From Oceanospirillales bacterium (lineage in GTDB: Bacteria > Pseudomonadota > Gammaproteobacteria > Xanthomonadales > SZUA-36), in assembly GCA_003232965.1 (NCBI GenBank), contig QIKG01000281.1, forward strand, positions 1-14,145: a stretch of 14,145 nt of DNA. Reading direction: 5' to 3'. The notes under the pieces were generated by a model, which was given only the letters and a program-made list of their open reading frames with translations, searched no databases and was not told the DNA's origin. The translations under genes were made by a program, and so were the position numbers. This document shows positions 7,668-14,145 of the stretch, in pieces. Positions within the stretch are counted from its first letter, which is position 1; the number at the start of each line of letters is the position of its first letter.

Positions 7668-7796
7668 TGAACCCAGTTAATAGGATGGTATCAATCTTGG
7701 TACTGAGCATGATTTTTTCAATATCGTAACAAAGTGATGCAATACGTCACCAAATCAATTTATCTTACAATTATTTTTACTTAGAGGTGCAAACGA

Positions 7797-8900
7797 ATGA
7801 CAAACTATCGTTGGTTAATAACCATAGCTACTATTATCATATCTTTGACAGGTCTTTTTGCTTATAAAGATTCATTAATAGTCGCACATGCCGAACAAAA
7901 TAAAAATATGGGCGAACCTACTGCTACCATTGAAGCTATTCATGTGGCGCAAATCTCTTATCAAAAAACCATTTCCGTTAACGGTGTGAACAAAGCTATG
8001 CAAACCATACAAGTGAGCAATGAATTGGCAGGGAAAATTACCAAGCTGAATTTTTCTTCTGGTGCGTTAGTTAATAAGGGACAAGTTCTCCTTGAGCAAG
8101 ACTATAGTCAAGAGAGTGCTCAACTCATTGCTGCAAGAGCAAAAGTACTATTTCAACAAAAAATAATAAATCGATATAAAGTTCTGCAAAAAAAAGAAGA
8201 AATCAGTGATGAGAGGGTTGATAAAGCTATAATGGAGTTGCGTATTTCAGAGTCGGAAGTCGCTGTGTTGGAATCGATTATCAGCAAGAAAATAATCCGT
8301 ACACCATTTAAAGCGAAGGCTGGGATTCACAATTTGCAAGTCGGTCAGCATCTTGAAGGAAACAGTCAGATTGCTCACTTAATTGGTGTGAGTAAATATA
8401 GCTGGATTGATTTTTATGTGCCTCAAGTTTATGACGAGTTGAGTGTGGGCTCTGAAATAGCTGTTTCACTCGGTGATCCTGAGCCTCGTTCGACAAATGC
8501 CAAGATAGTCTCGGTGGAGCCTATGCTTACTAATGAGTCTCGTCAGTTTAAATATCGGGCCCAGGTCACTAATGAAAAATTAGCTTTAAAACATAATCAT
8601 TTGGTCAAGGTGACACTGCCCGTTACTAACGAGAGCTTGAAAATAGCGATACCCAGTTTAGCCGTCAATAAAGACCCATTGGGTGACTATGTCTTTATGA
8701 TAAAACCTGAAGAAGACGGAGTCTATCGAGCCCATAGACATAAGGTCGAACTGGGTGATCGCATGGGTGATCAAGTCATTGTCAAGCGTGGGCTGGTTGT
8801 GGGTGATTATATCGCCAATACAGGAGCCTTCAAGCTTCGTCCTGGGTTGAAAGTATTCGTGTCTTCATCTGAAAATGATCAAATGGTATCGACGCTATGA
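7797..8900 (+). CDS. RND efflux periplasmic adaptor (HlyD/MexH-like)
   Basis: A 367-residue membrane fusion protein. An N-terminal hydrophobic segment (about 6-24) anchors or exports it. There follow a split lipoyl domain (VSNELAGKITKLNFSSGALVNKGQVLLEQD; second half RTPFKAKAGIHNLQVGQHLE), a helical hairpin between them (about 100-160, rich in Ala, Glu and Lys), a beta-barrel (WIDFYVPQVYDELSVGSEIAVSLG) and a membrane-proximal domain ending GDYIANTGAFKLRPGLKVFV. No lipobox cysteine is seen. The protein bridges the inner-membrane permease and the outer-membrane channel. AGAGG at 7783-7787, nine bases before the ATG, supports the start. TACAAT at 7766-7771 is a possible -10 box with only a weak -35. 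Its stop overlaps the permease start as ATGA, implying translational coupling. Confidence 0.9.
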   Translation: MTNYRWLITIATIIISLTGLFAYKDSLIVAHAEQNKNMGEPTATIEAIHVAQISYQKTISVNGVNKAMQTIQVSNELAGKITKLNFSSGALVNKGQVLLEQDYSQESAQLIAARAKVLFQQKIINRYKVLQKKEEISDERVDKAIMELRISESEVAVLESIISKKIIRTPFKAKAGIHNLQVGQHLEGNSQIAHLIGVSKYSWIDFYVPQVYDELSVGSEIAVSLGDPEPRSTNAKIVSVEPMLTNESRQFKYRAQVTNEKLALKHNHLVKVTLPVTNESLKIAIPSLAVNKDPLGDYVFMIKPEEDGVYRAHRHKVELGDRMGDQVIVKRGLVVGDYIANTGAFKLRPGLKVFVSSSENDQMVSTL

Positions 8901-11900
8901 TGGAGAAAATTAAGAACAGCCGAGCCATGGATATTTTTGTTCATAAGCCTGTTATTCCCATTATATTATCCATTATTATTTGTTTCTCCGGGCTATGGGC
9001 TATAAAAGATATTTCTGTACAACAATTTCCTAAAATAGAAAGTTCATCTTTGGTGATTAATACAACGTATACGGGGGCTTCTGCTCATGTTATTAAGGGG
9101 TTTATTAGTGAACCGATAGAACGTGTAGCGGCGACAGTGCCTGGCGTAGACTATGTCAACTCAGTATCGAAAGCCGGACAAAGTACCGTAACCGCATGGC
9201 TTAAGTTAAATGAAGACAGCACCAGAGCACTTGCAGAACTTACGGCCAAGTTAAGTCAAGTTCAGTTTGAATTGCCCGCTGAAGCAGAAAATCCCGTGGT
9301 TTCCGTGAGTCGAACTGATCGTCCTCATGCCTTGTTCTATTTGAATGTTGAATCCAGTGACGTTTCTCTTTCTGAACTAACCGATTATTTAACGCGTCAG
9401 GTGACTCCGGTTGTTAACACTATTGATGGTGTGCAAAAAGCGGATATTGAAGGTGGCCGAATACCTGCTATGAGAATATGGCTTGATGCGAATCGCATGA
9501 ATATTTTTAATCTAAGTACCGAGGAAGTTTATGCTGCATTAGAGGCCAATAACTCAATTTCAACCTTAGGTTATACTGAGACCGAGCAACAACGTATCGA
9601 TATTGTGTCAAATACTCAGTTATCATCAACAACAGACTTTGAGCAGCTTGTGGTCAAGAATATTGATGACAAAAATATTTATTTAAAAGATATTGCCAAC
9701 GTTGAACGGGCATTTACCGAACCCACGCTGACCGCAAGATTGAATCAGGATGATACTGTCTATATCGCTGTTTGGCCATTACCGGGCGCAAATGAAATAG
9801 AAGTGGGCGATAAATTATATCAAGTGATAGCAGAAATTAACCCCACATTACCATCCGGAATGCGCATCAATTTTGCGTATGATGGCACGTTGTACATGCG
9901 AGATGCACTTAAAGAGATCATCACCACGCTGGTTGAAACCGTCATATTAGTGGGTGTAGTTGTGTTACTGATGATGGGTTCATTCAGAGCGGCACTGGTA
10001 CCATTAATCACTATTCCCATTTCGATTTTAGGCGCCATCGCTGCAATGTCTTTGATCGGATTCTCATTAAACTTGTTAACGGTGCTTGCGATCGTATTGT
10101 CTGTAGGACTGGTAGTAGATGATGCGATTGTTGTTGTTGAAAATGTTGCTCGACATATGCGCAACGGCATATCCCGAACCCAGGCGGCTTTAATGAGTTC
10201 CCGGCAACTACTTGTACCTATTATCTCAATGACCTTAACTTTGGCATTGGTTTATGCACCCATTGGTTTTTTATCCGGATTAACAGGTGCGCTTATTCGA
10301 GAATTCGCGTTTACCTTAGCAATCGCTGTCATTATTTCAGGCGTCGTTGCTATTACGTTATCTCCTGTTATGAGTGCTCATGCTGCACCACAAGGGGGTA
10401 AAGAAGGTAGGTTGACGCGCAAAGTGAATCGTGGTTTTGAGTATATTCAAACGGTTTACACACGATGGTTAAGCCATATAATAAATTGGTATGGCCAGGT
10501 GCTATTAATTGCTGCAGTCATTACTTTGTTAATTGTTCCATTTTATTTGCAATCTGCTAAAGAATTAGCGCCAGTGGAAGATCAAAGCAGTATTTTTGTT
10601 GTTATTCAGTCCCCTCCTGAGTCATCTTTAGCATACAATGAAAAAAACATTGCAGGCGTGGTTGAAAATCTGCTAAGCATTGAAGGTAGCACCCATATGT
10701 GGCAGAACATCTTCACTTCGGGCGGATTCGGGGGTTTGGACTTTGTGAGTGCCTCCGATCGGGAATTGACAACTCAACAAATGATTTCCGATGTATATGG
10801 ACGTTTATCAACGAGCAGCGGATTAAATCCATTACCTATTCTGCCTTCTCCTTTACCCACGGCTGGACAGTTTGATGTTGAATTTATTGTTAAGTCTTCT
10901 GCCACTTATGAGGAAATGAAAGTTTATGCGGACCAGCTTGTAGCCGCGGCTTTTCAAAGTGGCGAGTTTTTATATGCGGACACTGATTTGAAGATAGACT
11001 TGCCGCAAATCGAATTACAGTTTGACCGCCAAAAAATTGCAGACTTGGGCATGAATATTTCTGAAATAAGCAATCAGCTTGGTATTTATTTATCTAGTAA
11101 TTATGTCAATCGGTTTGATGCTCAAGGTAAAGCTTATCAGGTAATTCCTATTGTCAATGATGATATTAGAACCAAACCAGAAACAATTTTATCGTTACAT
11201 ATTAAGTCGCCTTCAAGCGAGTTAATTCCGGTGTCAGCCTTTACTACATTAAAATGGGTCACAGTGCCGCGACAGCTCAGCACTTTTGGACAGCAAAATT
11301 CGTTTCGCATATACGGCGGTGTATTACCCGGGACGACTAAAGAGAAGGCGTTAGTTGCACTTGAGAATGCCGCAAAAAATATTCTTCCACCTTCATACAA
11401 TATAGATTATGCAGGAGAGTCTCGTCAATTACGTAAAGAAGGCAACAGTTTGCTTAACGTAATGGCTATCTCGTTATTCATCGTGTATTTAGTATTGGTT
11501 ATTCAATTTAATAGTTTTAGAGATCCCCTTGTCGTGCTTTTAGGGTGCGTGCCTTTAGCGTTATCTGGTGCGTTATTATTACCATTTTTAGAATTAACAA
11601 CAATTAACATCTACTCGCAAATTGGTTTAATCACGCTAATTGGGCTGATTGCTAAAAATGGCATTTTAATCGTTGAGTTTGCAAATCGTTTGCAACAGCA
11701 AGGGAAGGCCAAACTGGAGGCCATTTCTGAGTCAGCGGCTACGCGCTTAAGGCCTATCTTGATGACTACCGCAGCAACCGTATTAGGTCATCTTCCTCTC
11801 GTACTCGTCACGGGAGCCGGTGCTGAAGCCCGTAACAGTATCGGTATAATATTGGTTGCTGGCATGCTGATCGGAACGACATTTACGCTATTCGTTATAC

Positions 11901-12004
11901 CGGTTTTTTATATGTGGCTGGCTGAAAAACGCGATGCAAACATTGAATCCACTCAATCAGGGGCAACTTCACATGATCGTCGAGAACTCAGTTTTGCTAG
12001 TTGA
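8897..12004 (+). CDS. RND multidrug efflux permease (HAE-1 family)
   Basis: A 1035-residue inner-membrane proton/drug antiporter of the AcrB/MexI class, full length for the family. TM1 is IPIILSIIICFSGLWAIKDI. The porter-domain signature FPKIESSSLVINTTYTGASAHVI follows. The TM4 proton-relay pair is D408-D409 in GLVVDDAIVVVEN. The TM10 lysine is K920 in IGLIAKNGILIVEFANR, and the TM11 threonines are T957/T958 in RPILMTTAATVLGHLPL. All essential relay residues are therefore present and the frame is intact. It overlaps the adaptor gene by four bases. Substrate cannot be read from sequence; next to a pigment synthetase, export of indigoidine precursors or general detoxification are both plausible. 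Resemblance to MexI, which exports a phenazine precursor with MexH and OpmD, is by class only. Confidence 0.95.
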   Translation: MMEKIKNSRAMDIFVHKPVIPIILSIIICFSGLWAIKDISVQQFPKIESSSLVINTTYTGASAHVIKGFISEPIERVAATVPGVDYVNSVSKAGQSTVTAWLKLNEDSTRALAELTAKLSQVQFELPAEAENPVVSVSRTDRPHALFYLNVESSDVSLSELTDYLTRQVTPVVNTIDGVQKADIEGGRIPAMRIWLDANRMNIFNLSTEEVYAALEANNSISTLGYTETEQQRIDIVSNTQLSSTTDFEQLVVKNIDDKNIYLKDIANVERAFTEPTLTARLNQDDTVYIAVWPLPGANEIEVGDKLYQVIAEINPTLPSGMRINFAYDGTLYMRDALKEIITTLVETVILVGVVVLLMMGSFRAALVPLITIPISILGAIAAMSLIGFSLNLLTVLAIVLSVGLVVDDAIVVVENVARHMRNGISRTQAALMSSRQLLVPIISMTLTLALVYAPIGFLSGLTGALIREFAFTLAIAVIISGVVAITLSPVMSAHAAPQGGKEGRLTRKVNRGFEYIQTVYTRWLSHIINWYGQVLLIAAVITLLIVPFYLQSAKELAPVEDQSSIFVVIQSPPESSLAYNEKNIAGVVENLLSIEGSTHMWQNIFTSGGFGGLDFVSASDRELTTQQMISDVYGRLSTSSGLNPLPILPSPLPTAGQFDVEFIVKSSATYEEMKVYADQLVAAAFQSGEFLYADTDLKIDLPQIELQFDRQKIADLGMNISEISNQLGIYLSSNYVNRFDAQGKAYQVIPIVNDDIRTKPETILSLHIKSPSSELIPVSAFTTLKWVTVPRQLSTFGQQNSFRIYGGVLPGTTKEKALVALENAAKNILPPSYNIDYAGESRQLRKEGNSLLNVMAISLFIVYLVLVIQFNSFRDPLVVLLGCVPLALSGALLLPFLELTTINIYSQIGLITLIGLIAKNGILIVEFANRLQQQGKAKLEAISESAATRLRPILMTTAATVLGHLPLVLVTGAGAEARNSIGIILVAGMLIGTTFTLFVIPVFYMWLAEKRDANIESTQSGATSHDRRELSFAS

Positions 12005-12020
12005 ACAGTTGCGAAGAATA

Positions 12021-13376
12021 ATGGCGCTCTATCTCGTTAAATTGATTTTGGTTCTCGCTATAAGCTTGCCCAGTTCGACTGTGGTAGCTACCACACTGCT
12101 CGACGTTTACCGGCTCGCGATCGATCACGACCCACAGTATCGGGGTATTGAGGCGGCCTATTTGGCGACACTGGAAACCAAAACTCAAAGTCGCGCACAG
12201 CTACTGCCTTCTATCAATCTGGCCGCTTACGGTGCTTACAACAAACAACAGACGATCGGCTCCAGTTCGTTTCCTGTCGGCGTGCGCGATTTCGAAAGCA
12301 ACGGCTATACGCTATCGCTAAATCAGTCGGTATTCAATTACGACTATTTCATTCAGTTACGCCAGAGTACATTTATTATTGGAGAGGCTCAGGCTAAACT
12401 TTCGGCTGCGCAGCAGGCGTTGATTGTGCGTATTGCAAAACGCTACTTCGATTTGCTTGCAGCTGCCGATAGCCTTGAGTTTGCACGTGCTGAAAAAGAA
12501 GCAATTGATCGCCAACTGAAACAAACGCGCCAGTACTTTGATGTCGGTCTGATCGCGGTCACTGATGTGCATGAAGCGCAGGCTGCTTATGACCTAGTTA
12601 TCGCACAGGAAATCCTTGCCGAAAACCTGCTTGCGAGTCAATACGAGGCGCTTGCGGAGATCACCGGCCAGCATCATGGCAGGGTTGCGCTACTGGCGCC
12701 AGAGACACCTCTGATAGAACCAGAACCGAGCAACATCGGCAAATGGAGTGAAACTGCTTTGAGTCAGAACTTCCAACTGCTCGCGGCCGAGTTTGCGTAT
12801 CAATATTCGCAACAAGAGATAAAACGTCAACGGACTGGCCATTGGCCTACGTTAGAGCTGAATGCCAGCCATATTTATAATGACTCCAAAGGTGGTAACT
12901 TCGGCAGCAACGAATCAGAAAATCAGACCATAGAACTACGCCTCAACATACCGTTTTTTCAGGGTGGCGCGATTAGCTCTCGTACTACACAGGCGCGGCA
13001 CTTCGCCGCTCAATCACGTGAGGCCTATGAACAACAGCGCCGCGCAACCCTGCGTCAGGTGCGTGATGCCTACCTCAGTGTGCTGGCCGAGATCAATCGC
13101 GTCAAGGCGTTGGGGCAGGCCGTAGTTTCTGCACAGAGTGTACTTGATGCTACCGAAACAGGACGAGAAGTTGGTACACGTACCACCGTCAATGTACTGG
13201 ATACACGGCGTGAGCTGTTCCGGACACAACGCGACCATGCCCGCTCACGTTATGATTACATCGTGCACACGCTACATCTAAAGGAGGCGGCGGGTATCCT
13301 CACCCTTGCTGACCTAGAGTTGGTCGATGGCTGGCTACAACCGATTGCATCCTCCTTAAATGCAATTAGCGATTAA
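12021..13376 (+). CDS. TolC-family outer-membrane efflux channel
   Basis: From ATG 12021 this gives 451 residues, typical of TolC family channels. MALYLVKLILVLAISLPSST is the start of a clean signal peptide cleaved near VVA; this start lies 16 bases after the permease stop. In-frame ATGs at 11973 and 11934 would add an unlikely N-terminal extension that overlaps the permease. The two-fold repeat is visible: LLDVYRLAIDHDPQY with SRAQLLPSINLAAYG, and later RTGHWPTLELNASH with LRLNIPFFQGGAISSRTTQA. Long Gln/Ala/Glu-rich helices separate them and VNVLDTRRELFRTQRDHARSRYDYI ends the second repeat. It likely completes the tripartite pump. By eye, its base composition is richer in G+C than the permease, suggesting it was joined from another source. 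The sequence looks closer to classic TolC of type I secretion systems than to OprM/OpmD lipoprotein channels, with no lipobox. Confidence 0.92.
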   Translation: MALYLVKLILVLAISLPSSTVVATTLLDVYRLAIDHDPQYRGIEAAYLATLETKTQSRAQLLPSINLAAYGAYNKQQTIGSSSFPVGVRDFESNGYTLSLNQSVFNYDYFIQLRQSTFIIGEAQAKLSAAQQALIVRIAKRYFDLLAAADSLEFARAEKEAIDRQLKQTRQYFDVGLIAVTDVHEAQAAYDLVIAQEILAENLLASQYEALAEITGQHHGRVALLAPETPLIEPEPSNIGKWSETALSQNFQLLAAEFAYQYSQQEIKRQRTGHWPTLELNASHIYNDSKGGNFGSNESENQTIELRLNIPFFQGGAISSRTTQARHFAAQSREAYEQQRRATLRQVRDAYLSVLAEINRVKALGQAVVSAQSVLDATETGREVGTRTTVNVLDTRRELFRTQRDHARSRYDYIVHTLHLKEAAGILTLADLELVDGWLQPIASSLNAISD

Positions 13377-13763
13377 CAATAAATAAGAAGTCGAAACGCA
13401 ACTCTTCTGCAACAAACGACTACAGAAATGGTAACCGTTCAGGTTTTTTGAGTCGTTAGGGATGAGGCATTTATTAAAATACCAATCTAACGAGTCTTTG
13501 AATAAAAGTTCAGGATCAATGAAATAGACGTGAATATTTTTTAATGAAAAAATCACCTGAATTCAAGTGTCTCTACTCTATAGCCATGAAATTTTTATAT
13601 CGCAATGATGAAATGATTGTCTTGGTCTTTTGTACGCTGATAGGGGGTTCATTTTGGATGCTGCTGGCCTTATTATTGTCAGGTGCGTATTCCGCTGAAG
13701 TTGAACACCCATTCCGGGAGAAGATGAACACTCTTTCACCTTAAGCATTGGCTGAGTTTCTTT
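13377..13763. other. Region without a confident gene
   Basis: This 387-base stretch follows the channel gene. It contains a weak open frame at 13544-13744 (+), 66 codons, with one hydrophobic segment (MIVLVFCTLIGGSFWMLLALLLSGAYSA). It has no Shine-Dalgarno, no recognised family, and an end that runs into an inverted repeat shared with the istB fragment. A seven-base inverted repeat (AACGACT 13415-13421, AGTCGTT 13451-13457) is separated by 29 bases and lacks a T-run directly after it, so it is not a good terminator. I see no gene I would defend here. Confidence 0.4.
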
Positions 13764-13784
13764 TTACCTCAAGTGTTCATCTTC
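13720..13784. repeat. 13-bp perfect inverted repeat around the istB 3' end
   Basis: GAAGATGAACACT at 13720-13732 is repeated inverted as AGTGTTCATCTTC at 13772-13784, 39 bases apart. The right arm encodes EDEH at the istB C-terminus on the minus strand. Read on the plus strand, the left arm also falls in a frame giving GEDEHSF. It may be the trace of a second, oppositely oriented istB end, or a recombination scar; the spacing is too large for a convincing terminator. Confidence 0.4.
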
Positions 13785-14062
13785 CGTCAAGGATGACCTT
13801 ATTTTTCTCATGGAGTCTCCTTTCAATTCCAGCTTATGCGCATTGTGTATAATTCGATCAAGAATTGCATCAGCCAGGGTTGCATCGTTGATATAAGCAT
13901 GCCATTTTTTTATGGGTAGTTGGCTCGTCACAATCGTTGATTGAGTCGCATGACGATCCTCTATTATTTCCAATAAATCGTTACGCTGGCTCAGTGTTAA
14001 CTTCTCCAAACCCCCGTCATCAATGATAAGCACATCGATTTTAGCAAGCTGATTAGTTAAAT
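13764..14062 (-). pseudogene. istB: IS21-family IstB ATPase, 3' fragment
   Basis: The minus strand encodes the C-terminal part of the IS21 helper ATPase: QLAKIDVLIIDDGGLEKLTLSQR (Walker B), then STIVTSQLPIKKWH, DATLADAILDRIIHNAHKLELKG and DSMRK. The usual Trp of the DDWGL motif is Gly. The N-terminal part with Walker A is absent. Similarity seems to begin near 14062, just before the hairpin-rich sequence, and the in-frame sequence further upstream is not IstB. The gene therefore looks cut by an IS200/IS605-type element, or truncated; the window ends before the other side. No istA is visible, so the remnant is non-functional as it stands. Confidence 0.8.
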
Positions 14063-14145
14063 GACCTCCGGCATAGCCGGAGGCTTATTAGATTACGCCC
14101 TCAAAGGGCTCAAGTAAGCGCCCAAGGCGCAACTATACTCCAAGT
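14063..14145. mobile_element. Hairpin-rich end of a probable IS200/IS605-type element
   Basis: Three compact hairpins follow one another: CCTCCGGC-ATA-GCCGGAGG (14065-14083), GCCCT-CAA-AGGGC (14097-14109) and GCGCC-CAA-GGCGC (14118-14130). Such subterminal imperfect palindromes are typical of single-strand transposing IS200/IS605 elements, which lack terminal inverted repeats. The CCTCCGGC/GCCGGAGG stem in particular is familiar from the ends of IS200-like elements, from memory. No tnpA coding sequence can be confirmed in the 80 bases before the window ends. Confidence 0.5.

Noticed and set aside
13415..13457. Terminator for the pump operon.
   Set aside because: The seven-base arms are 29 bases apart and the T-run lies before the right arm, not after it.
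13544..13744. A 66-codon small membrane protein.
   Set aside because: It has a hydrophobic segment but no ribosome binding site, no recognised family, and its end overlaps an inverted repeat shared with istB. It is more likely a chance frame.
14065..14130. Tandem hairpins as a CRISPR array or rho-independent terminators.
   Set aside because: The units differ in sequence, there are no uniform spacers and no T-runs; they fit a transposon end better.

Overview
The window looks like an accessory region of a moderately low-GC gammaproteobacterium. It carries an indigoidine (blue pigment) synthetase under a divergent PecS-type MarR regulator, an RND efflux operon with a TolC-type outer-membrane gene, and insertion-sequence debris at the right edge. 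Gammaproteobacterial assignment is an inference from protein family types (PecS and IndC as in Dickeya, MexHI/OpmD-like pump, IstB), not from a marker gene. No rRNA, tRNA or CRISPR was seen.

Layout. 166-684 (-) is a PecS-like regulator that retains residues matching, in spacing, the urate-binding set of HucR/PecS proteins. 685-890 is the divergent control region: a strong sigma70-like promoter (719-746) whose -10 box lies inside an 18-bp palindrome (736-753), then a GAAA-capped hairpin in the leader. 891-4820 (+) is a complete 1309-residue indigoidine synthetase (A domain split by an oxidase domain, then T and TE). After it come a frameshifted relic of a PptA-type tautomerase (4845-4952), a secreted allene-oxide-cyclase/dirigent-type barrel protein (4957-5550) and a secreted metal-dependent cyclase-family hydrolase (5583-6572). 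Next are a 34-codon 3' relic of an unidentified gene and, joined to it by an ATGA overlap, a pseudogene of pseudouridine-5'-phosphate glycosidase (psuG/indA, 6677-7667) with two stops, two frameshifts and loss of the catalytic lysine. 7797-12004 encodes a periplasmic adaptor and an RND permease with an ATGA overlap, followed by a TolC-type protein (about 12021-13376). 13377-13763 has no confident gene. The right edge holds the 3' part of an istB gene (IS21 family, minus strand) joined to a hairpin-rich IS200/IS605-like end.

How it may work. The synthetase would oxidise and cyclise L-glutamine, and its product dimerises to indigoidine. In Dickeya the PecS repressor controls this pigment, and the operator-over-promoter layout here supports the same logic. 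The usual partner indA is dead, and two exported proteins of unrelated folds sit between indC and its remains. The tripartite pump downstream resembles the arrangement used to export redox-active pigments (MexGHI-OpmD) and may export the product or an intermediate; that link is a hypothesis. The most unusual part is the hybrid unit of intact indC, dirigent-like barrel and secreted cyclase on top of a decayed ind operon.
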